Shown: positions 17,147 through 29,175 of the stretch, in pieces
Numbering within the stretch: position 1 is the stretch's first letter
Layout: each line of letters starts with the position of its first letter
Assembly (NCBI GenBank): GCA_900471485.1
Contig: UCEU01000002.1
Location: 218,591 to 282,590 of the forward strand
Reading direction: 5' to 3'
Origin: Hyphomicrobiales bacterium
GTDB lineage: Bacteria > Pseudomonadota > Alphaproteobacteria > Rhizobiales > Rhizobiaceae
DNA: 64,000 nucleotides
The notes under the pieces: model-generated
What the model was told of the DNA's origin: nothing
Databases searched by the model: none
Seen by the model: the letters and a program-made list of their open reading frames with translations, nothing else
Made by a program: the position numbers and the translations under genes

Positions 17147-18490
17147 TCAGGCGATCTTGAGCTCTTCGTCTTCCGCCTCGTCTTCCAGCCAGCCGCCGGT
17201 AAAGCCGGCACGCTGCAGGCCATTGCGGATGACATCCGACTTGCGCATCAGACTCCAGATGAAATCGGAGCGATCGTTTTCGATCGACATGACAAGCAGC
17301 CCCTGGTCGATGCCGACGCAACGGTCGTCCACCCAGCCCTCCGGTCCCGCCGTCTTCACGCTCGGGTTGAAGCCACCGGGGAAGCGGCCTTCATAGCAGA
17401 GGTCGGGATAGGCCTGCAGCAGCGCCCGCGTGCCTGATATCGCCGCCTCGCGGTCATAGGGCAGGGCGGCAAGCGCGCACCATGGGGCAAGCGTTCCATC
17501 GTCGGGGCCGAGCGGGGCGCCGCGGGCGGCGTAGCCGAGAACGTTCGGCCGCCGGTCGCCATGGCGGCTGCGTGATGGCGGTGGTCCGTCGGAGGCGGAA
17601 AGACCCCAGACATCCCTGGAATAGCCGATGAAATTGCCGGGGTTGCGCTCGGCGTAGTCGCGCTGCACCTCGATGCAGATTTGGGTGTTGCGGAAATAAT
17701 CGCTGTCGCGCGCCGCCATCGGTCTGTCGCGGATGCCGCGGAAATCGATCCAGGCATGCGAGAAGAGATGGATGAAGAAAGGCCCGGCATAGAGATAGCA
17801 CTTCTCGTCGAAGAGCATCCACGAGTAGCTCGAGGTGAAGGCGTCGTAGCTCGATTGCGGGATCGGATGCGTCGGCGAGGCGAGCGCCAGCGTGTAGAGC
17901 AGCACCGCCTCATCATAGCCCTGCCAGCGCCAGCGCAGGAAGCCGCTTGAGGGCTTCCAGCCCATGCAGATGGTCTCGCCCTTGTTCAACGCCCAGTGCC
18001 AGTCGATGCGCTCGTAGACCAGCGTGGCGAGCCGGCGGATTTCTACCTCGTTTGGATCGTGGCCATCGAAATAGGCGGCCGAAGTCAGCATGCCGGCGAC
18101 CAGCAGCGTCGTGTCGATGGTCGAGAGCTCGCTGTTCCAGGCGCGGTGGCCGGTGTCCATGTGCAGGAAGTGGTAGAAGAAGCCCTTGTAACCGATCGCA
18201 TGGCGCTCGCGGCCCTGATGGCCGTTGGCGAAGAAGCACAGCGTCTTCAGCGTCCGCTCGATGGCATCGGCCCGTGTCATCCAGCCGCGCTCGACGGCGA
18301 CCGTATAGGACGACAGCGCGAAGCCGACGGCGGCGATGCTGCAGGGAACGCCCGCCACCGAGGTATCGGCGACAAGGCCGTTCTCGGGATTATAGTGCTT
18401 CGGGAAATAGTTGAATGCCGCCTGCTGCAGTCGATCGACCAGCGCGGCGTCGGTTTCCTCGGTTCTTTGTAGCATCCGCTCCAAACCCAA
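17147..18490 (-). CDS. Glucoamylase-family protein (COG5368, PF10091-like)
   Basis: 447 residues of the family often labelled glucoamylase, which includes GH144 beta-1,2-glucanases and a domain of cyclic beta-1,2-glucan synthases. Motifs: YNPENGLVADTSVAGVPCSI, HMDTGHRAWNSELSTIDTTL, IFLRWRWQGYDEAVLLYTLA-like region and FPGGFNPSVKTAGPEGWVDD. No signal peptide is seen, so a cytoplasmic role is suggested. Start is either TTG 18490 (AGGA 7 bases upstream) or ATG 18475. A link to beta-1,2-glucan turnover is an inference from the family. Confidence 0.8.
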   Translation of the reverse strand: MGLERMLQRTEETDAALVDRLQQAAFNYFPKHYNPENGLVADTSVAGVPCSIAAVGFALSSYTVAVERGWMTRADAIERTLKTLCFFANGHQGRERHAIGYKGFFYHFLHMDTGHRAWNSELSTIDTTLLVAGMLTSAAYFDGHDPNEVEIRRLATLVYERIDWHWALNKGETICMGWKPSSGFLRWRWQGYDEAVLLYTLALASPTHPIPQSSYDAFTSSYSWMLFDEKCYLYAGPFFIHLFSHAWIDFRGIRDRPMAARDSDYFRNTQICIEVQRDYAERNPGNFIGYSRDVWGLSASDGPPPSRSRHGDRRPNVLGYAARGAPLGPDDGTLAPWCALAALPYDREAAISGTRALLQAYPDLCYEGRFPGGFNPSVKTAGPEGWVDDRCVGIDQGLLVMSIENDRSDFIWSLMRKSDVIRNGLQRAGFTGGWLEDEAEDEELKIA

Positions 18491-18543
18491 TTCGTTATCC
18501 TACCCCTCGCTTGAACATGGGCAGGTCGCGCGCGCAAATCAAT

Positions 18544-18594
18544 CTTTTTGGAAGTAGGGGCTTTTTGGAAGTGGCGGCTTTTTGGAAGTGCCGA
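18544..18594. repeat. Three-copy 17-bp tandem repeat
   Basis: CTTTTTGGAAGT recurs at 18544, 18561 and 18578, exactly 17 bases apart, each followed by a G-rich five-base tail. It lies between thiE and the glucoamylase-family gene, both on the minus strand. No stem or ORF explains it. Confidence 0.75.
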
Positions 18595-18623
18595 TGACGG
18601 CACCTCCAATCCGCGCGTTCCCC

Positions 18624-19229
18624 CTATCGCCAGCTCTTAGTCGCCGCCAGCCATTGCCGCGTTCTTTCCTCGGGGTCGGCATTGCGGGTGATGTCGGTGA
18701 CCACGGCGGCGCTGTCGGCGCCATGGGCGAAGACGCCGTCGATGCGGTCGATGTTCAGCCCGCCGATCGCCACCAATGGCAGGTCGCCGATCTCAGATCT
18801 CCAGGCGCGCAGCCGCGGCAGGCCCTGCGGCGCCCACTTCATCTGTTTCAGGATGGTCGCGTAGACCGGGCCGAGCGCCACGTAGTCGGGCTGGGCAGCG
18901 AGCGCGGTCTGCAGTTCGGCCTCGTCGTGGGTGGAGAGGCCGAGCTTGACGCCGGCGGCGCGGATGGCGGCGAGGTCGGCTGTCTCCAGATCCTCCTGGC
19001 CGAGATGGACGAAATCGCAGCCTTCCTCGATAGCCAGCTGCCAGTAATCGTTGACGATCAGCTGGCAGCGGTGTTCCGCGCAGATCGCCAGCGCCCGGCG
19101 GATCTCGTGGCGCAGATCGGCTTCGGAGCGATCCTTGACGCGCAGCTGCACCAGCTTGACGCCAAGAGGCACCAGGCGTGCGATCCAGTCGGCGCTGTCG
19201 ACGATGAGGTAGAAGGGATCGAGCTTCAT
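18624..19229 (-). CDS. thiE: Thiamine-phosphate synthase
   Basis: 201 residues. Joins the pyrimidine (HMP-PP) and thiazole phosphate to form thiamine phosphate. ThiE motifs: [52 protein letters not shown] and PLVAIGGLN. The ATG overlaps the thiG stop (ATGA). Last gene of the thi operon. Confidence 0.93.
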   Translation of the reverse strand: MKLDPFYLIVDSADWIARLVPLGVKLVQLRVKDRSEADLRHEIRRALAICAEHRCQLIVNDYWQLAIEEGCDFVHLGQEDLETADLAAIRAAGVKLGLSTHDEAELQTALAAQPDYVALGPVYATILKQMKWAPQGLPRLRAWRSEIGDLPLVAIGGLNIDRIDGVFAHGADSAAVVTDITRNADPEERTRQWLAATKSWR

Positions 19230-19999
19230 GCGAACACCGCCTGTCCGATAACCGGCGTCGACGGCACGGCGATGTCGCGCGGCTCGAGCATGCCTGCCTC
19301 GAAGGCCTGTCGGCCGGCTTCGATGGCAGCGGAGAAGGCGCCGGCCATCAGGACCGGATCGCCGGCGCCGGCCACCGCGGTATTGAGCAGCACGGCGTCG
19401 AAGCCAAGCTCCATGACCGTTGTGGCATGCGAGGGACGGCCGATGCCGGCATCGACGATCAAGGGCACATCGGGGAAATGGGCGCGCATCGATCTCAGAG
19501 CTGTGGGGTTGAGCGGGCCGGCGGCGCTGCCGATCGGCGCGCACCAGGGCATCAGCACCTGGCAGCCGGCCTCCAGCAATCGCTCGGCGACGACGAGGTC
19601 GTCGGTCGTGTAGGGAAAGACCTGAAAGCCTTCGCCGACGAGAATGCGGGCCGCCTCGACGAGGCCGAAGACGTCGGGCTGCAGCGTATCGTGATTGCCG
19701 ATCACCTCAAGCTTGATCCAGTCGGTGGCGAACAGCTCGCGCGCCATCTTCGCCGTCAGCACCGCCTCGGAAACGCCATGGCAGCCGGCGGTGTTGGGCA
19801 GCACCTTGACGCCGAGCGAGCGGATCGTCTCGAAGAAGGCGCCGCCATTGCGGCCGCCGGCGGTCTCGCGGCGAAGCGACACGGTGACGATCTCGGTGCC
19901 GGAGCGGCTGACGGCATCGGTCATGATCGACGGCGAGGGGTAGCGCGCGGTGCCGAGCAGCAGGCGCGAGCGCAGTTGCGTTCCGTAGAGTTCAAGCAT
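19226..19999 (-). CDS. thiG: Thiazole synthase
   Basis: 257 residues, normal length. Builds the thiazole phosphate ring from deoxyxylulose phosphate, dehydroglycine and ThiS thiocarboxylate. Motifs: [43 protein letters not shown] (with the Schiff-base Lys), [14 protein letters not shown] and [16 protein letters not shown]. It follows thiS by 3 bases. Confidence 0.95.
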   Translation of the reverse strand: MLELYGTQLRSRLLLGTARYPSPSIMTDAVSRSGTEIVTVSLRRETAGGRNGGAFFETIRSLGVKVLPNTAGCHGVSEAVLTAKMARELFATDWIKLEVIGNHDTLQPDVFGLVEAARILVGEGFQVFPYTTDDLVVAERLLEAGCQVLMPWCAPIGSAAGPLNPTALRSMRAHFPDVPLIVDAGIGRPSHATTVMELGFDAVLLNTAVAGAGDPVLMAGAFSAAIEAGRQAFEAGMLEPRDIAVPSTPVIGQAVFA

Positions 20000-20002
20000 T
20001 GG

Positions 20003-20200
20003 TCAGCCTCCCTGCATCGGCGACAGGATCTCGATCCGGTCATCCGTGTTCAGCGAATGGGCGGGCCGGTCCTCGCGGTGGACGAGTTCGCCGTTGACGG
20101 CGGTCGCCAGCCAGCCGCCTTCGTAATCCATCAGCGCCAGCAGCTCCTCGAGCGTGGCGGCGGCGATCTCCTTGGCTTCGCCGTTGACGATCAGTTTCAT
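20003..20200 (-). CDS. thiS: Sulfur-carrier protein ThiS
   Basis: 65 residues, ubiquitin-like, ending in Gly-Gly (PMQGG), the site of adenylation and thiocarboxylation. Start MKLIVNGEAKEI overlaps the thiO stop. Supplies sulfur to ThiG. Confidence 0.94.
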   Translation of the reverse strand: MKLIVNGEAKEIAAATLEELLALMDYEGGWLATAVNGELVHREDRPAHSLNTDDRIEILSPMQGG

Positions 20201-21171
20201 GATGCGTGTCCTCCTGCGGTATCGGTGTTGAAGACAAGGTCGGCCGCCTTCGCGGCCATGGCGGGCGCGAGGAGAAAGCCGTGGCGGTAGAGGCCGTTCA
20301 GCGAGATCAGCTTTCCGTGCTGCTCGACGCGGGGGAAATTGTCGGGGAAGGCGGGGCGGATGCCGGCGCCGGTTTCCACCACGGTCGCATCGGCAAAGGC
20401 CGGGTGCAGCGCGTAGGCGGCGTTCAGCAGTTCCATCAGCGAGCGGGCGGCGATCGGGCCGGCGAATTCCGTCTCGATCATCGTCGCGCCGACCATGAAG
20501 AGGCCATCTCCGCGCGGCACGATATAGACCGGGATGCGCGGGTGCAGCAGCCGCACCGGGCGGTCGAGTGTTACCTCGTCCGTCCTGAGGTAGAGCATCT
20601 CGCCACGGACGCCGCGCAGCGAAGCGGTCTCGCCAATGCGCGCCGCGCCGGTGCAATCGACGATGTGGTCGAAGTCCTGCTTTTCGGGGAGCGTTTCGAC
20701 GAAGACGGCGCCGCGCGCGATCAGCTTTTGCCGCAAGGCAGTCAGCGCCCGGCGCGGATCGAGATGGGCTTCGCGCGGGAAGAACAGCGCTTGTCGGAAG
20801 CGACCGGCCAAGCTGGGTTCGAGCGCCGCGATCCGCCCTTCGTCGAGCCATTCGTATCCCGGCGTGCGGTTGGCGAAACGCTTCAGCTCCGCCTGGTCGC
20901 GCGCGGGCGCCAGAACCAGCGTGCCGTTCCGTCTGACCTCGCCGGGCAGTATCGCTTCCCAACGGTCGGGCGCATCCTGCCCCTCGCGCAGCACGGCTTC
21001 TTCAGCGCTCTCGCGCTCGCACCAGGGCGCCAGCATGCCGCCGGCGAGCCAGGAGGCCGCCGCCGAAAATCCGGGGTTGGGATCGAAGACCGTGATCTCG
21101 GCGCCGCGCGCGGCAAGCGCATGGGCCACCGTGAGGCCGGCGACGCCGGCCCCCTTGATGAGGACGCGCAT
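20197..21171 (-). CDS. thiO: Glycine oxidase ThiO
   Basis: 324 residues of the DAO family, with FAD motif LIKGAGVAGLTVAHALAARG and C-terminal GAGIRPAFPDNFPRV and GLYRHGFLLAPAMA. Makes dehydroglycine for ThiG from glycine and oxygen, replacing the anaerobic ThiH. One base separates it from thiC and its stop overlaps thiS. Confidence 0.92.
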   Translation of the reverse strand: MRVLIKGAGVAGLTVAHALAARGAEITVFDPNPGFSAAASWLAGGMLAPWCERESAEEAVLREGQDAPDRWEAILPGEVRRNGTLVLAPARDQAELKRFANRTPGYEWLDEGRIAALEPSLAGRFRQALFFPREAHLDPRRALTALRQKLIARGAVFVETLPEKQDFDHIVDCTGAARIGETASLRGVRGEMLYLRTDEVTLDRPVRLLHPRIPVYIVPRGDGLFMVGATMIETEFAGPIAARSLMELLNAAYALHPAFADATVVETGAGIRPAFPDNFPRVEQHGKLISLNGLYRHGFLLAPAMAAKAADLVFNTDTAGGHAS

Positions 21172-21172
21172 C

Positions 21173-23220
<2,048 letters not shown>

Positions 23221-23272
23221 ATGCGCAAAGGGTATTGCGACGACGGCGACGCTGTCAAGCCGCCGACGGGCG

Positions 23273-24061
23273 CTACATGGAGAGGTCGAGCGCCCGGCCT
23301 TCGAAGAGACGGCCCTGCGAACCTTCGAGATGGCCTTTCATCAGGGCCTTCGCGTCGTCCGCGCGGCCGTCGACGATTGCCTGATAAATTTTCTGGTGCT
23401 CTTCGTAGACCTGTTCCAGACCCTGGCGCGGGCCGAGCAGCGAGAGGCCGTGAAGGTGCATGCCGACGGCGATATGCGCCTTCAGCGCGTCGATCGAGGC
23501 GGTGTAATAGTGGTTGTTGGCGGCCTCGGTCACGGCGCGGTGGAACATGAAGTCGGCATCGGTGCGGTGCAGCTGATGGCTGGTCGCTTCGCGCAGGTCG
23601 GCAAGGGCGGCGGCGATCTTCTGGATCGCGGCCTCGTCGCGGCGCTTGGCGGCGAAATAGGCGGCGGCGGGCTCGATCGTCAGGCGGAATTCGTAGCAGC
23701 GCTGGATGTCGGCGATGGTCTTGACCGGCGAATAGGAGAGCTGCGTCGTCGGCGAGCCATGGGCGCTGACGAAGGTGCCGGCGCCCTGGCGGGCATAGAC
23801 GATGCCCTGGTCGCGAAGCTTGGCCAGCGCATCGCGCACGATCGGACGGGAAACGCCAAGCATCGAGGCAAGCTCGTGCTCGCCCGGCAGGCGGGAATCG
23901 GGCGGGTAGTTGCCGGAGCGGATGCGCTCCTGCAGCTGGTCGAGCACGCGATCGACCAGTTTCACGGCCTTACCGCGCTCCGGCTTGCCTGAAGGTTGCG
24001 GATTTGCCTGTGCCCCGTTTGCTTCGTCCACGTCCATTCTCCCTGCCGGCATTCGTCTCAT
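23273..24061 (-). CDS. GntR-family regulator with FCD effector domain
   Basis: 262 residues. A winged HTH (VDRVLDQLQERIRSGNYPPD, LPGEHELASMLGVSRPIVRD, DQGIVYARQGAGTFVSAHG) is followed by an all-helical FCD domain with candidate metal ligands in DADFMFHRAVTEAANNHYY and AHIAVGMHL. Start 24061 overlaps the stop of the kinase gene (ATGA); ATG 24037, with AGGGAG just upstream, is an alternative. It is the last gene of the minus-strand transporter/kinase operon and the likely regulator of the whole locus. Confidence 0.85.
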   Translation of the reverse strand: MRRMPAGRMDVDEANGAQANPQPSGKPERGKAVKLVDRVLDQLQERIRSGNYPPDSRLPGEHELASMLGVSRPIVRDALAKLRDQGIVYARQGAGTFVSAHGSPTTQLSYSPVKTIADIQRCYEFRLTIEPAAAYFAAKRRDEAAIQKIAAALADLREATSHQLHRTDADFMFHRAVTEAANNHYYTASIDALKAHIAVGMHLHGLSLLGPRQGLEQVYEEHQKIYQAIVDGRADDAKALMKGHLEGSQGRLFEGRALDLSM

Positions 24062-25119
24062 GCCGCCTGATTCTGCGGAATCACTCTTAGCAAACTCTCG
24101 GAATTCCCGAAGCCCCCGGACTTCACCGCACAACGGAAACCGGCGCCATCGGCCGCCGTCACGTCGAACCACGGTACGCCCGCTTCGATCTCGCCCTTCG
24201 GCGACAGCACGCTGATACCAAGTTGGCGGAAGACGGCAAGAGCCGTATCGCCGCCACCGACCATCAGCATATCAGGGCGTGTATTCTCTATCACCGATTT
24301 GACGCCTTGCGCAAAGCGTCCCGCAACGCCGACCGCGTCATCGGTGATGTCGCCGGTGCAGCGGATGAGGACCGGCAATCCGGATTGGCCGCCCTGCGCA
24401 AGCGCGCCCATGGGTGCTTCGATGGTTGCTGACAGCATGCCGGATGCCTCGAGCCGCTGCATCTGCGCCGATGTGATCGGGTCGCGCGAGCCGAAGGCGA
24501 AGACGGTCCTGTCGGTCGCCTGGAAATTGCGGACGGGTTTGCTGGCTTGGCCGATGCGGCGGGCGAGCGCGATGCCGATGCCGCGCGCGCCGACCGCGAG
24601 CGCCGAGGTCCAATCATGCTCCGATACCAGCCGGTCGAGATCGGCGTCGCTCTCGGCGTCGATGATGCTCACGCTATCACTGCGGCCTTCGAACAGGGCG
24701 GCGATCGACAGCGGTTGCTCGACGCCGCGGCCGACCACATGTCCGTTACGGGTGAAGCGCTCCTGATCGGGAATGGCGGGGGCGATGGTAATCTCGCGAT
24801 GGCCGAAGATCGCGGCAATGGTCCCACTTTCGGCCGCCACATTGCCCTTCAGCCGGGAATCGATCTTCTTCAGGACGATTGCGGGATGTGCGGCAAGAAG
24901 AGCGCTGGCCGCGAGGCCGGCCCTTCTCGCCGCTTCCCCCTCCGGGAGGGCGCGCGAGGCGGTGTTGACCACGACCACCTCGCAACCGGTTGCCAGAGCG
25001 TCCTCGATAGCTTCGATCTCGATCGCCACGGCAACGGAAAGACCGGCGTCGACGAAGGGGGTTCCCGTGTCGAGCGCGCCGGTCAAATCGTCGGCGATGA
25101 TCGCGACCTTCAGCGTCAT
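24058..25119 (-). CDS. DUF1537 four-carbon acid-sugar kinase family protein
   Basis: 353 residues. N-terminal VAIIADDLTGALDTGTPF is the sugar-binding motif of DUF1537 kinases (OtnK, DtnK and LtnK). VLKKIDSRLKGNVAAE and, in the C-terminal ATP-binding half, LMVGGGDTALAVFRQLGI match the family. Known members phosphorylate threonate, erythronate or their 2-oxo forms, with PdxA2-type dehydrogenases acting next. The stop overlaps the GntR start and the start overlaps the stop of the upstream ATPase. The exact substrate is not determinable here. Confidence 0.83.
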   Translation of the reverse strand: MTLKVAIIADDLTGALDTGTPFVDAGLSVAVAIEIEAIEDALATGCEVVVVNTASRALPEGEAARRAGLAASALLAAHPAIVLKKIDSRLKGNVAAESGTIAAIFGHREITIAPAIPDQERFTRNGHVVGRGVEQPLSIAALFEGRSDSVSIIDAESDADLDRLVSEHDWTSALAVGARGIGIALARRIGQASKPVRNFQATDRTVFAFGSRDPITSAQMQRLEASGMLSATIEAPMGALAQGGQSGLPVLIRCTGDITDDAVGVAGRFAQGVKSVIENTRPDMLMVGGGDTALAVFRQLGISVLSPKGEIEAGVPWFDVTAADGAGFRCAVKSGGFGNSESLLRVIPQNQAA

Positions 25120-26107
25120 GCAGCCTGTCCCGTGTTGACCGCGTGGCAGGCGACGAGGTGGCCGGGCTTGGCTTCCTTCCACTCCGGCACGACCTTGCTG
25201 CATACATCCATGGCGATCGGGCATCGCGAATGGAAGCGACAGCCGCTCGGCGGGTTGAGCGGGCTCGGCACGTCGCCCTGCAGGATCTGCCGGGTGCGGG
25301 TGCGCTCGAGTTCCGGATCGGTTTCCGGCACGGCCGACAGCAACGCCTTGGTGTAGGGATGCAGTGGGTTTTCGAACAGTTCCTCGCGGGTCGCGAGTTC
25401 CGCCAGGCGGCCGAGATACATGACGCCGACGCGGGTGCTGATATGGCGCACGACGGCAAGGTCGTGGGCGATGAAGAGATAGGTCAGGCCGTATTTTTCC
25501 TGCAGGTCGAGCAGCAGGTTGATGATCTGCGCCTGGATCGAGACGTCGAGCGCCGAAATCGCCTCGTCGCAGACGATGAACTTCGGCTGGCAAGCAAGCG
25601 CGCGGGCGATGACGACGCGCTGGCGCTGGCCACCGGAAAGCTCATGCGGATAGCGCTGCGCGAAGCGGGTCGGCAGGCCGACGTCGGTCAGAAGTGCCGC
25701 GACGCGATCCTTCAACTCGGCCTTGGTGCAGAGCTTGTGGAAGAGGATCGGCTCGCCGACGGCCTCGCCGATCGTCATACGCGGGTTGAGCGTCGAATAG
25801 GGATCCTGGAAGACGATCTGCAGGTCGCGGCGGAAGGGCCGCATCTGCTTTTCATCCAGCGTCGCCAGATCTTGGCCCTTGTAGACGACCTTGCCCGAAG
25901 TCGCCTTGTAGAGGTTGAGGATAGTGAAACCAGTTGTCGACTTGCCGCAGCCGGATTCTCCGACGAGCGAGAGCGTCTCGCCCTCCATGATGTCGAGATT
26001 GACGTTGTCGAGCGCATAGACGGTCGCCGAGCGTTCGCCGAAGGCGCCGAGCTTGACGTGGAAGTGCTTGACGAGATTTTCGACCTTGAGCAGCGGTTGG
26101 GCACCCA

Positions 26108-26108
<1 letters not shown>
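25116..26108 (-). CDS. Dpp/Opp-type ABC transporter ATP-binding protein (DppF-like)
   Basis: 330 residues. Walker A GESGCGKST, signature LSGGQRQRVVIARAL, Walker B FIVCDEAISALD, H-loop IAHDLAVV, and the oligopeptide-type C-terminal cluster CRFHSRCPIAMDVCSK. ATG 26108 overlaps the previous stop (TGATG); a GTG three bases upstream is an alternative. It pairs with the DppD-like ATPase before it. Confidence 0.9.
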
Positions 26109-27114
<1,006 letters not shown>

Positions 27115-27115
<1 letters not shown>

Positions 27116-28074
27116 CACTTGGAACCCCGCGGATTGAGGGCGTCGTTGAGGCCATCGCCGAGGAAGCTGAAGGCGACCGAGGCAAGGCCGAGGACGGCGG
27201 CCGGGGCAGCCAGCAGATGCGGATAGTGCTGCCAGACACGCAGTCCGTCGGAGATCATGTTGCCCCAGCTGGGCGTGGGCGGATTGACACCGACGCCGAG
27301 GAAGCTGAAGGCGCTCTCCAGGACCATAGCCGTGCCGAGGCCGGCGCTGACCGACACGATCAAGGGGCCAAGCGCGTTCGGAATGACGTATCGCTTCATG
27401 ATGACCCAGTTCGACAGGCCGAGCGCCTGGGCGGCGGTGATGTAGGGACGGCTGCGGATCGACAGGACCTGGGCGCGGACGAGGCGCGCATAGGGCGGCC
27501 AGGAGATCAGCGCCATCGAGCCGAAGACCAGCATGAAATCGACCCATACGGTCTGGCGGTAGAAGGGATTGAGGGTCGCAAGATACTGCGCTTCCATCCA
27601 CTTGGCGATCGGCGCCTTCAGCGAGGCATTGATGACGACGACGAGCAGCAGGTTGGGCACCGACATGGTCATGTCGGTCAGCCACATGATCACGCGGTCG
27701 AACGGATTGCCGAAGAAGCCGGCGATGGCGCCGAGCAACGTGCCGATGAAGACCGCGATGACGGTGACGATGACGGCGACCAGGAAGGCCGTGCGGGTGC
27801 CGAAGACGACGCGGCTGAACACGTCGCGGCCGAGATCGTCGGTGCCGAAGAGATGCGTCAGCGACGGGACGGCGTTGCGGGCCTGCAGATCCTGGCTCAG
27901 ATAGTCATAAGGCGTCAGATAGGGGCCGAAGATCGCAGTGAAGGCCAGGATGAGCACGACCGCGAGACCGAAGACGGCGAGCTTGTTGCGCTTCAGGCGA
28001 TACCAGGCATCGCGCCACAGGCTGACGGGTGCCTCTTCCTGTTGTGCGACGGGAGAGAGAGGGATGGCGGACAT
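27115..28074 (-). CDS. Dpp/Opp-type ABC transporter permease (DppC-like)
   Basis: 319 residues with an N-terminal cytoplasmic tail and about six membrane segments. Family blocks: PSLTHLFGTDDLGRDVFSRV and the EAA-type loop ITAAQALGLSNWVIMKRYVI, then the C-terminal FLGDGLNDALNPR. Two bases separate it from the upstream permease gene. Confidence 0.9.
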
Positions 28075-28076
28075 GG

Positions 28077-29033
28077 TCAGCGGCTCCTTCTTGCATCGTT
28101 GGCACGCGGATCAAGCAGCGGGTAGAGAACGTCGACCAGAAGGTTCGACATCATCACCAGGAAGGATCCGATAAGCGTGATCGCCAGAATGACGGGATAG
28201 TCCGAATTGGTCAGCGCCTGCACGGTCAGGCGACCGAGGCCGGGCAGACCGAAGACGAGCTCAACGAAGATCGCGCCGTTGACGATGGTGATCATGATCA
28301 GGCCGAGCTGGGTGACGACAGGCGTCAGCACCGGGCGCAGGATGTGGCGCAGCGCCACGACCATTTCAGGCACGCCCTTGGCGCGGGCGGTGCGGACGAA
28401 ATCCTCCGACAGCACCTCGATAACGGCGGCGCGCGTCTGGCGCACGATCAGCGCGATCGGCTGGAAGGAGAGGACGATCAGCGGCAAGAGGATGCGCACG
28501 TCGAAGACGCCGCCCCAGCCATAGGGCACCTTGATCATCGGCATCAGCACGATGAGGCCGACCATCAGCAGCGGGCCGGCGACATAGGCCGGGATCGCCC
28601 AGAGGAAGAGAGCCGAACCGAGGATGGTGTAATCGAGGCGGCTGTTCTGGTTCATCGCGGCGATCATGCCGAGCGGAATGGCAATGACCGTCGTGAGGAT
28701 GATGGAACAGAGCGCCAGCTTGAAGGAAACCGGTGCTGCGGCCGAGACCATGGCCCAGACCGAGCGGCCCGATGTCAGCGAATTGCCGAACTGTCCGTGC
28801 AGGAGGTTCCAGATGTAAAGGCCGAACTGCTCGATGAAGGGCCTGTTCAGGCCGGCACTTTCGCGGATGGCTTCGATGCGCTGCGGGTTATAGGCGACGT
28901 CGCCGGGTGCGCGCAGAAAGATCAGCTTGATCGGATCGCCAGCGCCATAGAAAGCCAGCGCATAGACGGCCAGCATGACAATGAGGACTGACGGAATCCA
29001 GATGGCAAACCGGGTTAGCACGTAGCGTAACAA
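28077..29033 (-). CDS. Dpp/Opp-type ABC transporter permease (DppB-like)
   Basis: 318 residues when started at TTG 29033 (MLRYVLTRFAIW), which has GGAGG five bases upstream; the frame extends to a GTG at 29060. About six membrane segments; EDFVRTARAKGVPEMVVALR is the conserved loop that contacts the ATPase. Lies downstream of the binding-protein gene and forms the inner-membrane channel with DppC. Confidence 0.88.
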   Translation of the reverse strand: MLRYVLTRFAIWIPSVLIVMLAVYALAFYGAGDPIKLIFLRAPGDVAYNPQRIEAIRESAGLNRPFIEQFGLYIWNLLHGQFGNSLTSGRSVWAMVSAAAPVSFKLALCSIILTTVIAIPLGMIAAMNQNSRLDYTILGSALFLWAIPAYVAGPLLMVGLIVLMPMIKVPYGWGGVFDVRILLPLIVLSFQPIALIVRQTRAAVIEVLSEDFVRTARAKGVPEMVVALRHILRPVLTPVVTQLGLIMITIVNGAIFVELVFGLPGLGRLTVQALTNSDYPVILAITLIGSFLVMMSNLLVDVLYPLLDPRANDARRSR

Positions 29034-29102
29034 GGTCACCTCCCACCGGTTGGTAGACACGTTTCCGCGCTCACGCGGACATGCGATGTCTTCTTGAAAC
29101 TT

Positions 29103-29128
29103 GCGCGAAGGCCTTGCGGTCTTCGCGC
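29103..29128 (-). repeat. Intra-operon hairpin between binding-protein and permease genes
   Basis: GCGCGAAG and CTTCGCGC form a perfect 8-bp stem with a 10-base loop. It is positioned to stabilise the binding-protein mRNA or attenuate permease expression, as often seen in such operons. No T-run follows. Confidence 0.5.
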
Positions 29129-29175
29129 GGTTGCTAAAATGCCCTTGGGCTATCTATCGTAGGGTTCGGACCGGC

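Noticed and set aside
18541..18594. Tandem 17-bp repeat considered as a CRISPR array
   Set aside because: Repeats are contiguous with no unique spacers and only three copies.
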